A stretch of 64,000 bases of DNA from UBA1858 sp965227695 (GTDB lineage Bacteria; Pseudomonadota; Gammaproteobacteria; UBA4575), in NCBI GenBank assembly GCA_965227695.1, contig OZ245760.1, positions 992,001 to 1,056,000 on the forward strand, in the 5' to 3' direction. Positions 18,407 to 27,387 of this stretch are shown here, piece by piece. The notes beneath the pieces were generated by a model. The model was not told where the DNA came from. It saw only the letters and a list, made by a program, of their open reading frames with translations, and did no database searches. Both the position numbers and the translations under genes were made by a program. The first letter of the stretch is position 1. Each line of letters starts with the position of its first letter.

Positions 18407-18425
18407 ATTAATGATAATCATTGTC
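18407..18425. promoter_or_regulatory. Fur box (iron-responsive operator)
   Basis: The 19-base sequence ATTAATGATAATCATTGTC matches the classical Fur consensus GATAATGATAATCATTATC at 16 of 19 positions, including the central inverted repeat. It lies about 40 bases upstream of the LysE/RhtB start, a position suited to repression. No strong promoter hexamers could be fixed around it. Confidence 0.6.
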
Positions 18426-18661
18426 TTGCTATATCTGTAGCTAAAATAAAATGATTATAACTATTTGGGTAACCTTCGTTTTAATATAAAGTAATTGATA
18501 TTCCAAGCTGATTGTTGCTCGCCCATGGCGAAGTAGTATTAATCATATGACTGGCATGAATTGTACAAGGATGGTTTAGTATATTTTCTACCGGATAGTA
18601 ATATTTTTGTAAACGGACATTATTTGATTCCATGGCATGCGTTTCGTTTTTGTGTGGGAGT
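18426..18661. other. AT-rich intergenic stretch downstream of valS
   Basis: Together with the Fur box this forms a gene-free gap of nearly 300 bases. It holds no open frame above about 12 codons that looks coding, no tRNA-like fold, and no clear terminator hairpin for the leftward valS transcript. A TATAAT occurs on the minus strand near 18455 without a good -35. Confidence 0.5.
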
Positions 18662-21433
18662 TTAGAGCTTATTCATCTTTTGCTGTTGCTGTTTTAGCTC
18701 TTTTAAAGTCTGCTGCTGTTCGTGCAGACGCTGTTGCTCTTTCTCAACCACATTTGCTGGTGCTTTATCCTTAAAGTTTGGGTTATTCAGCTTGTTTTTT
18801 GTTTTTTCTATATTGGCTGATAATTTTTCGATGTCTTTATCAAGGCGTTTAAGTTCTTCTTCTTTGTTTATTAAGCCTGCGAGAGGGATTAGTATCCTCA
18901 TTTCACCGACCAGTGCAAGGGCGGCTTCCGGCGCATCTTCGCTGGATAAAACTTCAATGCTTTCAAGTTTGGCCAGTTTGTCTAACGCACTTCGGTGAGC
19001 CTCAACACGCTCAATATCAGTCGTTGAGCACTGTTGCAGAAGGACTGGTACTTGCCTGCCTGGCGGGATATTCATTTCAGAGCGGATTTTTCTTACCCCA
19101 ATAATGAATTCTTTCAACCAGTCAATTTCCTGTACGCTTTGGAGGTCAACCAGGGAGTTATCACTGCATGGGTATGGTTGCAGCATGATTGTGTTTTGTT
19201 TTATCCCAAGTCTGGGCGATATTGCCTGCCAGATTTCTTCTGTGATGAAAGGAATCACCGGGTGAAGAAGTCTTAACAGACTTTCCAGCACTTCCAGTAA
19301 TACACGCCGGGTTTGTTGTTTGGCAGTTTCATCTTCTGAAAACATCACTGGCTTGATTAGTTCTAAATACCAATCACAAAATTCATTCCATGTGAATTCA
19401 TACAATGCCCTGGCCGCAAGGTCAAATCGGTAATGCTGTATATCCTGATGTACCAGGTCAATTAATTCCTGCTGTCGGCTTAGTATCCATCGATCTGCAG
19501 TAGTCAGCGAAGTATAATCAATAGACACTGCTACCGTGTGATTCTCGCAGTTCATATTTACAAAACGTGAAGCATTCCATAATTTGTTACAGAAATTTCG
19601 ATAACCTTCAACACGATGAAGGTCAAACTTAACATCGCGGCCTGTTGAAGCAAGTGCGGCAAAAGTAAACCGCAGCGCATCAGTGCCAAATGCAGGAATG
19701 CCATCTGGAAATTGTTTGCGTGTGGCTTTTTCTATTTTGGCAGCCATTTGCGGCTGCATTAAGCCGCTGGTTCGTTTTGCAATCAGGTCTTCAAGGGTAA
19801 TCCCATCAATCAGGTCTATAGGGTCGAGAACATTGCCCTTGGATTTTGACATTTTCTGTCCGTCAGAATCACGTACCAGACCATGGATATAAACATCTTT
19901 AAACGGAACCTTACCCATGAATTTAAGGCCCATCATGATCATGCGTGCAACCCAGAAAAAGATAATGTCAAAACCGGTAACCAGTACAGATGTGGGATAA
20001 AAAGCATCCAGCTCTGGAGTCTTGTTGGGCCAGCCCAATGTGGAAAACGGCCATAGTGCAGACGAAAACCAGGTATCAAGTACATCTTCATCCTGTTTAA
20101 GGCTGATGTCGTCTCCGAGATTATGTTTGCTGCGAACTTCTTCTTCGTTACGGCCAACATATATATTCCCGGCTGTGTCATACCAGGCCGGGATACGATG
20201 ACCCCACCATAACTGGCGACTGATACACCAGTCCTGGATGTTGTGCATCCATTCGTAATATGTGTTGCTCCAGTTTTGTGGAATGAATCGTATGGTTCCA
20301 TTTTCAACGGCTTCGATGGCCGGTTTGGCGAGCGGCTCAATTTTGACATACCATTGATCTGTCAGGAAAGGTTCAATTACCGCGCCCGAGCGATCACCGC
20401 GCGGGACCATCAGTTTGTGGTCGACGATTTTTTCCAGCAGATCCAGTGTTGCAAGGTCATCAATTATTTTCTTGCGAGCCTCATAACGGTCCAGATTCTG
20501 ATACGCGGAAGGTGCTTCAAGATTAATTTTTGCATCAATGGTGAAGATATTTGTCATTGCAAGGTTATGACGTTTGCCCACTTCATAATCATTGAAATCA
20601 TGGGCAGGTGTTATTTTAACGCAGCCTGATCCAAATTCAGGATCGACATATTCATCCGCAATAATCGGTATTTGTCTGTTGCATAATGGTAGCTGTACCT
20701 GCTTGCCAATCAGGTGCTGGTAACGGTTGTCGTCAGGGTGTACGGCGACAGCCGCGTCGCCGAGCATGGTCTCCGGGCGTGTTGTTGCCACGATAAGGTA
20801 TCCACTGTTATCTGCAAGCGGGTATCGCATATGCCACAGTTGACCGTTCTCTTCCTCAGAGATGACCTCAAGGTCGGATACTGCCGTATGCAGAACCGGG
20901 TCCCAATTGACTAAACGTTTTCCACGATAGATTAATCCCTCTTCATAAAGTCTCACAAAGACTTCACGCACGGCTTCTGATAGACCTTCATCCATAGTGA
21001 ATCGCTCACGAGACCAGTCAACCGATGATCCCAGGCGTTCCAGCTGTGAGGAGATAGTGTTTCCTGAATGCTGTTTCCACTCCCAGACTTTTTGCAGAAA
21101 AGCCTCACGACCAATTTCAGAGCGCGATAATCCCTGTTCATTGAGTTGTCGCTCAACGACCATTTGCGTGGCGATGCCGGCATGATCAGTGCCGGGCTGC
21201 CATAATGTGTTATCCCCGCACATGCGATGATAGCGGGTAAGGCTATCCATGATGGTATTGTTGAAAGCATGACCCATATGCAATGTGCCGGTAACATTTG
21301 GCGGCGGGATCATGATACAAAAAGATTGCGATGTGTGTGGTTCTGTCGTCAGATTTGGCTGAAAGTAACCATTTGACTTCCATTCACGATACCAATGCTT
21401 CTCTATTTCCTGAGGCTGGTAAACTTTATCCAC
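18662..21433 (-). CDS. valS: Valine--tRNA ligase
   Basis: Class I aminoacyl-tRNA synthetase charging tRNA(Val), with an editing domain that clears mischarged threonine. The 923-residue protein shows the HIGH-type motif in PNVTGTLHMGHAF (residues 41-53), the CP1 editing domain with TTRPETMLGD, KMSKS near residue 530 (GQKMSKSKGN), and a C-terminal coiled coil rich in Lys and Gln. I chose the GTG at 21433 because the protein then starts VDKVYQPQEIEKHWY, matching the family. The frame is open 21 codons further upstream but that part is unlike ValS. The order pepA-holC-valS matches Escherichia coli. Confidence 0.97.
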   Translation of the reverse strand: MDKVYQPQEIEKHWYREWKSNGYFQPNLTTEPHTSQSFCIMIPPPNVTGTLHMGHAFNNTIMDSLTRYHRMCGDNTLWQPGTDHAGIATQMVVERQLNEQGLSRSEIGREAFLQKVWEWKQHSGNTISSQLERLGSSVDWSRERFTMDEGLSEAVREVFVRLYEEGLIYRGKRLVNWDPVLHTAVSDLEVISEEENGQLWHMRYPLADNSGYLIVATTRPETMLGDAAVAVHPDDNRYQHLIGKQVQLPLCNRQIPIIADEYVDPEFGSGCVKITPAHDFNDYEVGKRHNLAMTNIFTIDAKINLEAPSAYQNLDRYEARKKIIDDLATLDLLEKIVDHKLMVPRGDRSGAVIEPFLTDQWYVKIEPLAKPAIEAVENGTIRFIPQNWSNTYYEWMHNIQDWCISRQLWWGHRIPAWYDTAGNIYVGRNEEEVRSKHNLGDDISLKQDEDVLDTWFSSALWPFSTLGWPNKTPELDAFYPTSVLVTGFDIIFFWVARMIMMGLKFMGKVPFKDVYIHGLVRDSDGQKMSKSKGNVLDPIDLIDGITLEDLIAKRTSGLMQPQMAAKIEKATRKQFPDGIPAFGTDALRFTFAALASTGRDVKFDLHRVEGYRNFCNKLWNASRFVNMNCENHTVAVSIDYTSLTTADRWILSRQQELIDLVHQDIQHYRFDLAARALYEFTWNEFCDWYLELIKPVMFSEDETAKQQTRRVLLEVLESLLRLLHPVIPFITEEIWQAISPRLGIKQNTIMLQPYPCSDNSLVDLQSVQEIDWLKEFIIGVRKIRSEMNIPPGRQVPVLLQQCSTTDIERVEAHRSALDKLAKLESIEVLSSEDAPEAALALVGEMRILIPLAGLINKEEELKRLDKDIEKLSANIEKTKNKLNNPNFKDKAPANVVEKEQQRLHEQQQTLKELKQQQQKMNKL

Positions 21434-21554
21434 GATACTTGTATTCCCTGCGTTGAATATGAACGTTATAGTATAAACATGACATTTTATGAGCAATTAA
21501 AAGATATCGCTATGACGGGCAGCTCCAGCGTATCAAATTATATGTCAGGTTGAA

Positions 21555-21977
21555 TTAATTGATTTGGTGATGCGTGGGTGTGAGCCCCTGCTGGCGATAA
21601 AAGCGAAAACGATCGCGAGCCTGCTGTTTCATTTTATCGTTTGCGCCAACGACCTCAATGATTCGCTCGTATTCATTGAAAAAATCCGGGGTAGCAGGAG
21701 ACAGGTTAATCAGTAGCTGCCTGTGTGCAGGAGGCTGGTTATGGTTCAGGGTGACAACACAGAACTCATCTTTACTGCAGTGCTGCTGGTGGGGGATAAA
21801 ACTTCTGTCACGGAAAACCCACAGAAGCTCATCCAGCTGGTTGGTAAGGTCTTCGTCAGGTGTATGAATATGGATGCGCATGCCGAGAGTATAAGCCTTT
21901 TCCACCAATCGACATGTGTAACGTAACCATGCATCTGCGGCCTGATCTGCAATAATGTAAAAGTCGATTTGTGGCAT
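21555..21977 (-). CDS. holC: DNA polymerase III chi subunit
   Basis: Accessory subunit that links the clamp loader to single-stranded-DNA-binding protein. The protein of about 140 residues starts PQIDFYIIAD and has LDELLWVFRDRSFIPH in the middle and RDRFRFYRQQG near the end, matching HolC. The ATG at 21977, just after the pepA stop, is preferred; a TTG at 21998 would overlap pepA by eight bases and add seven residues. Position between pepA and valS is the classical one. Confidence 0.92.
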   Translation of the reverse strand: MPQIDFYIIADQAADAWLRYTCRLVEKAYTLGMRIHIHTPDEDLTNQLDELLWVFRDRSFIPHQQHCSKDEFCVVTLNHNQPPAHRQLLINLSPATPDFFNEYERIIEVVGANDKMKQQARDRFRFYRQQGLTPTHHQIN

Positions 21978-21990
21978 CAGAATTAACGTG

Positions 21991-23484
21991 TCAGGCAACC
22001 CGCGCCCGCCGCATCAAATATTCTGTGAGCATCGGAACGGGGCGTCCTGATGCGCCTTTATTTTTGCCCTGATACCAGGCGGTGCCAGCGATATCGAGAT
22101 GTGCCCATTTGTATTCTCTGGTGAACCTGGCGAGGAAACAGGCGGCGGTAATCGTACCAGCCCAGCGTCCACCAATATTTCCCATATCGGCAAAATTGCT
22201 GTCCAGCTGGGTTTGATATTCTTCCCAAATGGGCAGGCGCCACGCGCGATCACCTGTCATTTGTCCTGCAGAGAGCAAATCTTCGCTAAGCTTGTCCGAG
22301 TTACTCATTAACCCGCTTGTTTCCTGGCCCAACGCAACAAGGCATGCGCCTGTCAGCGTTGCCATATCAATTACCACATCCGGGTCGTATCGTTTTGCAT
22401 AAGTTAGCGCATCACACAGCACCAGACGTCCTTCAGCATCCGTATTTAAAATTTCGATGGTTTGGCCGGACATGGAGGTCACCACATCTCCCGGCTTGGT
22501 TGCTTTTGATCCGGGCATGTTTTCTGCACATGCAACCAGGCCCACAACATTCAGCGGTAGTTGCATCTGGTTGATCGCCTGCATGACACCCAGAACCGTA
22601 GCGGCGCCACACATATCAAACTTCATCTCATCCATACTGGCTCCGGGTTTAAGTGAAATTCCGCCGGTATCAAAAGTAATGCCCTTGCCAACCAGTACGA
22701 TGGGTTTGCTTCCGCGTTTGCCTCCACGGTACTGGAGTGTTACCAGTCTGGCAGGTTGCGCGCTACCTGCAGACACTGACAACAATGCGCCCATGCCCAG
22801 TTTTTTCATTGCCGGTTCATCGAGAACCTGAACAGATAATTTTGTCTGACCTTTTTTGATATTTTGTGCCGCCCTGGCAATATAGGCAGGCGTACAAATA
22901 TTGCCCGGGAGATTTCCAAGTTGCCGGGTAGTAATAATGCCGGTTGCAATGGCTTTACCCTGCTCAATGCCCTGCTTGATTTGCGCTAACTGGGACTGTT
23001 GATGACAGAGAAATTTTATTCGTTTAAGTTTTGCCGGAGTATTCTTTTTAGACAATGTTTCATCATACTTATAGTAACTATCTTCAGATTGCATAATATG
23101 CATTCGTATCCGGGAACGAACTCCATGATCGGGGATCTCAAGGGATGCTAGAGTGCTGATTGCATCTGTGGAAGAGGTATTTTTGAGCGCGTTTATACAT
23201 GAAGACAGGATTTTTTTGTATTTTAGAATGTCGAGATCGCCGGCTTTACCGCAGCCGATGAGTAATATGCGTTTGTGAATTGAATTTTGAGGAGGGTGAA
23301 GTATCAGGGTTTGTTCCAGATCTCCTTTTATATCACCGCTTTTCAAAGCAGAAGATAATAACCCGTGGTAAAGTTTGTCTAATTGCTGAGCTTCTTCGCT
23401 TAAACGCTTGTTGGCAAAGACAGCTACGATGGCGCAGGCTGTTTTCTCGCTAGTAATTGCACTGCGTTTTACGAGATACTCCAT
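21991..23484 (-). CDS. pepA: Leucyl aminopeptidase (cytosol aminopeptidase, M17)
   Basis: Manganese- or zinc-dependent peptidase that removes N-terminal residues; in Escherichia coli PepA also assists Xer recombination at cer and regulates carAB. The 497-residue protein has a divergent N-terminal domain and the M17 catalytic domain with VGKGITFDTGGISLKPG (metal-binding Lys and Asp), the signature NTDAEGRLVLCDAL near residues 345-358, and LTGACLVALG. AGGAGAA directly precedes the ATG region. lptF starts 103 bases away in the opposite direction, as in Escherichia coli. Confidence 0.96.
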   Translation of the reverse strand: MEYLVKRSAITSEKTACAIVAVFANKRLSEEAQQLDKLYHGLLSSALKSGDIKGDLEQTLILHPPQNSIHKRILLIGCGKAGDLDILKYKKILSSCINALKNTSSTDAISTLASLEIPDHGVRSRIRMHIMQSEDSYYKYDETLSKKNTPAKLKRIKFLCHQQSQLAQIKQGIEQGKAIATGIITTRQLGNLPGNICTPAYIARAAQNIKKGQTKLSVQVLDEPAMKKLGMGALLSVSAGSAQPARLVTLQYRGGKRGSKPIVLVGKGITFDTGGISLKPGASMDEMKFDMCGAATVLGVMQAINQMQLPLNVVGLVACAENMPGSKATKPGDVVTSMSGQTIEILNTDAEGRLVLCDALTYAKRYDPDVVIDMATLTGACLVALGQETSGLMSNSDKLSEDLLSAGQMTGDRAWRLPIWEEYQTQLDSNFADMGNIGGRWAGTITAACFLARFTREYKWAHLDIAGTAWYQGKNKGASGRPVPMLTEYLMRRARVA

Positions 23485-23587
23485 TTTATTCTCCTGAGAT
23501 TGAATTTCATTATTTTATGTGATTCTACATGGATCGAAAAAATTGAATCAACTTTTTCACCTTAAATCCCCTATGTTCTAGACTGGC

Positions 23588-24688
23588 ATGAGAATTATTT
23601 CACGATACATTGCGCGGGATATTTTTGCCGCTATTGTCTCAGTGGCCCTGGTGCTGCTGCTCATTATTCTTGGGAAGTTGTTTATTGACCTGCTTGACGA
23701 GGTGCTGGACGGCGATCTTACTGCGGATATGCTTGGGACGGTATTATTGCTGGGTGTTATCCGTTACCTGGTGATCCTGTTGCCTTTTGCCGTATTTATT
23801 GCGACTGTTATGGTACTTGGTCGCATGCATAAAGACAGTGAAATCAATGCCGCGATGGCAGGTGGTGCCAGTAATAAAGATATCGTACAGGCAGTGATGT
23901 CGATTGGATTGCCGGTGACCGCAGTGCTATTTGTACTGGTTTCGTATACATCGCCATGGGCCAGTCGGCTGGCGGAGATGATTGAGAATGTCACCGAACA
24001 GAGCATGGTGATGGGGCAGTTGTCCCCTGGAAAATTCTTTGAAATGGAAAATACCGGGTGGGTGATTTACGCACAAGAGCAAAATGCTGAAGACGGCACC
24101 CTGCATCGTGTTTTTCTGCAAAGAGAAATTGACGGTAAGTTGTCCGTCGAAGTGGCGCGACTGGCCAGAATCCAGCAGAGTCGTCATCTGTCATCTGCGC
24201 TTGTCCTGGTCGATGGTAAAACTCTGGAGGGAAATCCAGGAAATGCGGATTTTGCAATTTCAACATATGATGAGCATCATATTTCTCCCCCGCAGACAGA
24301 TTTTTCAGGTGAAGCCGGGAAAGCCAAGTATCTAAATATTAACGCTTTATTCGCGCTGAATGATTCAACCTACGTCGCTGAAATTTTACAGCGTGCATCA
24401 ATTGTGTTTTCAACACTAATGCTATTGTTGTTGGCGATTCCGCTTAGTAAAGTCAATCCAAATTCCGGAAGATTTTCTCGTCTTGCGTGGGCGGCACTTA
24501 TTTATATCCTGTATATGAATCTGGTGATTGTTGCCTGCAGCGCAATTGAACAGGAACACAAATACGGGTTGCCTCTCCTGATCTCAGTGCATCTTCTCGT
24601 TGTGGTGATCACATTTCTGGGTTTCCAGAAGCAATGGTGGATACGGCTAAAACAAATTCTTTTGCCGGGGTGTAATGAAACTTCTTGA
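23588..24688 (+). CDS. lptF: Lipopolysaccharide export permease LptF
   Basis: Inner-membrane half of the LptB2FG transporter that extracts lipopolysaccharide from the membrane. The 366-residue protein starts RIISRYIARDIFAAI and has the expected layout: three N-terminal membrane segments with the GRMHKDSEINAAMAGG coupling-helix region, a periplasmic beta-jellyroll domain (about residues 120-265), and three C-terminal membrane segments. It overlaps lptG by 14 bases and is divergent from pepA, the conserved arrangement. Confidence 0.95.
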   Translation: MRIISRYIARDIFAAIVSVALVLLLIILGKLFIDLLDEVLDGDLTADMLGTVLLLGVIRYLVILLPFAVFIATVMVLGRMHKDSEINAAMAGGASNKDIVQAVMSIGLPVTAVLFVLVSYTSPWASRLAEMIENVTEQSMVMGQLSPGKFFEMENTGWVIYAQEQNAEDGTLHRVFLQREIDGKLSVEVARLARIQQSRHLSSALVLVDGKTLEGNPGNADFAISTYDEHHISPPQTDFSGEAGKAKYLNINALFALNDSTYVAEILQRASIVFSTLMLLLLAIPLSKVNPNSGRFSRLAWAALIYILYMNLVIVACSAIEQEHKYGLPLLISVHLLVVVITFLGFQKQWWIRLKQILLPGCNETS

Positions 24689-25733
24689 TTTATACATCGC
24701 TCGCGCAGTGTTTAAAGGTATCACAGTTGCGCTTTTGACGATATGTGCAATTGACTGGTTGGGTGATGTATTTTACGAAGTCAGCAGAATGCGGGGGGAT
24801 GACCAGTTCTCGATTGTATTCATGCTGACTATTGTTGATATCCCGCATAAATTCTTCGAATTTCTGCCAAGCAGTCTATTGATTGGTACTTTATTTGGGC
24901 TTGGTCAATATGCGGCAAGCTCTGAATTAACCGCTGCAGGTGCGGGAGGGTACAGTCGACTCAGGGTGGGGCTGATTTCCTGTGTGATAGGTCTTTTGCT
25001 GGCATTAGCGTTTGGGTTCCTTGAGGAGTCTTATTTTCCTTATGGCGAAAAACTTTCGCTGACATTAAATTCTGACCAGCAGGGTGACGTGTTGCTCGCC
25101 ACAGATAAAAGCTATTGGGTGCGTGACCAAAATCGGTTTATCAGGGTCGGGCAGGCTGTTTCCGGGGATCTGCTGAATGATATAGATATTTTTCAGTTCA
25201 ATGCGCTTGGCGAGGTGATCAGGATAAGCCGGGCGAAAAATGCAGTACGCATGCCACAGGGATGGCAGTTACACAGTTATCGTAGCTCTAATTTTGAGGG
25301 TGATAAGATTAGCGTGAATAACCATGAGAGCTTTGTTGATGAGACATTAATGTTTGGTAATTTGCTGCAATCAGTGACATCGGACCCTTTCAGAATGTCC
25401 GTCAAGCGACTCAATGAGTATATTTTTTATTTGGAAGATAATCATTTGGATGCACGTGAATACAGGATTGCACTATTCAAGCGTCTGGCCGTGCCATTTG
25501 TCGGTGTGGCAATGATATTGCTCGCGTTACCACTGGTGTTTCGACCTCGCCAAATGGGTGGTGTGGGGCAAAGACTGCTGCTGGGTATCATGATGGCGCT
25601 TATTATCCACATTGTTCTTGAAGCGCTTACAAGCGGCGCGGTGGTATATCAATTTTCGCCTCTTCTGGGGGCTTTTTTACCTGTCTTTATTATTCTTGCC
25701 TGTTCCGCTCTTGCTTTTAAGCTTGCGCGTTAA
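24675..25733 (+). CDS. lptG: Lipopolysaccharide export permease LptG
   Basis: Partner permease of LptF, 352 residues with the same six-segment plan: KLLDLYIARAVFKGI at the start, SSELTAAGAGGYSRLR for the coupling helix, a periplasmic jellyroll in the middle (about residues 125-260), and the conserved C-terminal segments with RPRQMGGVGQRLLLG. It overlaps lptF at its start, and at its end overlaps the convergent RDD gene by 17 bases. Confidence 0.95.
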   Translation: MKLLDLYIARAVFKGITVALLTICAIDWLGDVFYEVSRMRGDDQFSIVFMLTIVDIPHKFFEFLPSSLLIGTLFGLGQYAASSELTAAGAGGYSRLRVGLISCVIGLLLALAFGFLEESYFPYGEKLSLTLNSDQQGDVLLATDKSYWVRDQNRFIRVGQAVSGDLLNDIDIFQFNALGEVIRISRAKNAVRMPQGWQLHSYRSSNFEGDKISVNNHESFVDETLMFGNLLQSVTSDPFRMSVKRLNEYIFYLEDNHLDAREYRIALFKRLAVPFVGVAMILLALPLVFRPRQMGGVGQRLLLGIMMALIIHIVLEALTSGAVVYQFSPLLGAFLPVFIILACSALAFKLAR

Positions 25734-26157
25734 CTTTAACTAAACGCGTGTTTGAAATGATATCGTTCCACGCCTTCCTCTCTTTGTTGGTATAGCACCA
25801 AAGAAAGCCTAATCCCAGGCTGGTCCAGCAGAGCAGCGATCCGATATAGCGTAACAACGCCTGTGTCCATGTTACCTTCTCTCCGGTGCCAGAAATGAGC
25901 CTGATATTCCATGTTTTTGCGCCCAGTGTTTGTCCGCCATGTGTCCAGCACCAGCCTAGAAATGCAAAAGCAACCGCGTGTATAAAGATGATATATAAAA
26001 CGTAACTGTAAGTCAGATTTCCTTCGTAAATAATATCAAATGGCACGGTCACTATTATTGATGCAAAAAACAGGAGTGCTATAAGCAGGATTGCATCATA
26101 AAACATGATGATGAGTCTTCGTATCAAACCTGGAGACTGGGTAATTATTTTATTCAT
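25717..26157 (-). CDS. RDD-family membrane protein
   Basis: A 146-residue inner-membrane protein with three hydrophobic segments (about residues 19-40, 49-69 and 100-125). RDD-type features are RRLIIMFYDAILL at the N-terminus (the usual Arg-Asp-Asp is relaxed), GGQTLGAKTWNIRL in the middle, and KERKAWNDIISNTRLV at the end. Family function is poorly known; some RDD proteins have been proposed to be ion transporters. RDD genes are often found beside lptFG and pepA in Gammaproteobacteria. It is convergent with lptG with a 17-base coding overlap. Confidence 0.85.
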   Translation of the reverse strand: MNKIITQSPGLIRRLIIMFYDAILLIALLFFASIIVTVPFDIIYEGNLTYSYVLYIIFIHAVAFAFLGWCWTHGGQTLGAKTWNIRLISGTGEKVTWTQALLRYIGSLLCWTSLGLGFLWCYTNKERKAWNDIISNTRLVKVNAQA

Positions 26158-26252
26158 TCTTGATTGAGTTTTAATGGTGGCAGTCAGTATTTATGTGGCT
26201 TGTATGAGGCAGTATTAATAAAAAGGTGATAAAAGATTAAAAAACATTTAAA

Positions 26253-26285
26253 ATATACACCAGTTTTTTATATTTAAGTGTATAT
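26253..26285. repeat. Inverted repeat in the RDD-xerD intergenic region
   Basis: Arms ATATACAC (26253-26260) and GTGTATAT (26278-26285) are perfect eight-base complements separated by 17 AT-rich bases. The repeat lies about 100 bases upstream of both the leftward RDD gene and the rightward xerD gene. It could be a two-site operator or a hairpin. No T run marks it as a terminator. Confidence 0.45.
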
Positions 26286-26383
26286 GGACGATACTACTGT
26301 CATCCAGTATTTTCGATATCGCCAGGGCAAGCGAAGCACTTTGTCTCATTTTTCTCTAGCTGTATTGATTATTTATTCCACTC

Positions 26384-27307
26384 ATGTCAATTAACGCAGG
26401 AAATCATGCGATAGATCAAGATGTTCAGGTCATCGAAATGTTCCTTGACAGTATATGGATGGAGCATGGCCTCAGCGATAATACACTATGCGCATACCGA
26501 AACGACTTGCTTAATTTGCTGCAATGGTTGTCTGAAGTGCAAATTTCAATTTCGGATGCACGACACGAACACCTTCTTGATTATCTTGCCTATCGTGTCA
26601 GGCACGGAATGCAGCCGCGTTCTGGTGCGCGTCTGTTGTCCAGCATACGTCGTTTTTACCGTTATCAATTACGACAGGGCAAAGTGTCGGCAGATCCTAC
26701 CGAGAAAATTGATTTCCCCAAACTGGGCCGACAGTTGCCGGAAGTTTTAACAGAAGACGATGTAGAATTATTGCTTGGAGCGCCCGATATAACAAAGCCG
26801 CAGGGAATTCGGGATCGTACTATGCTCGAGGTACTGTATGCATGTGGCCTGAGAGTATCCGAATTAATTACCCTGCAATTGCACCAGATTAATCTCAGAA
26901 CGGGTGTGCTGATTATCATGGGGAAGGGGAATAAAGAACGGTTGGTACCGTTTGGAGAGCAGGCCGGTGAGTGGCTCGAGAAATATTTTTCTTCTGCCCG
27001 GCCCGGTTTGTTAAAAGAATGTCATGATTGTAATGTACTATTTGTCTCCAATCGGGGTTTGGGCATGACGAGACAGGCTTTTTGGCACGTGATAAAGCGG
27101 CATGCAAAAGCGGTAGGTATCAAAAAACACCTGAGTCCACATACATTGAGACACGCATTTGCAACCCATCTGCTTAACCATGGTGCTGATCTTAGAGTCG
27201 TACAAATGCTGCTCGGGCATAGCGACTTATCCACGACACAGGTTTACACTCACATTGCACAAGCACGATTACAGGAGCTACATCGGGAACATCACCCTCG
27301 CGGGTAA
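26384..27307 (+). CDS. xerD: Tyrosine recombinase XerD
   Basis: With XerC and FtsK it resolves chromosome dimers at dif during division. The 307-residue protein has a SAM-like core-binding N-terminal domain and a catalytic domain with all active-site residues: Arg157 (GLRVSEL), Lys181/184 (GKGNKER), His253 and Arg256 (HTLRHAF), His279 (LGHSDL) and the nucleophile Tyr288 (TQVYTH). XerD rather than XerC is supported by the dsbC gene directly downstream, as in Escherichia coli. No dif-like site was seen in the window. Confidence 0.95.
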   Translation: MSINAGNHAIDQDVQVIEMFLDSIWMEHGLSDNTLCAYRNDLLNLLQWLSEVQISISDARHEHLLDYLAYRVRHGMQPRSGARLLSSIRRFYRYQLRQGKVSADPTEKIDFPKLGRQLPEVLTEDDVELLLGAPDITKPQGIRDRTMLEVLYACGLRVSELITLQLHQINLRTGVLIIMGKGNKERLVPFGEQAGEWLEKYFSSARPGLLKECHDCNVLFVSNRGLGMTRQAFWHVIKRHAKAVGIKKHLSPHTLRHAFATHLLNHGADLRVVQMLLGHSDLSTTQVYTHIAQARLQELHREHHPRG

Positions 27308-27387
27308 TAATGGTGATAGATCCTTCATCTTTCTGGTCTAATAAACTAGTAATTGTCTTTTCACCTAAATAATATAAGGAAAAAATC

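Noticed and set aside
21434..21496. N-terminal extension of valS to an ATG at 21496
   Set aside because: The added 21 residues are not found in ValS; the GTG at 21433 gives the family N-terminus.
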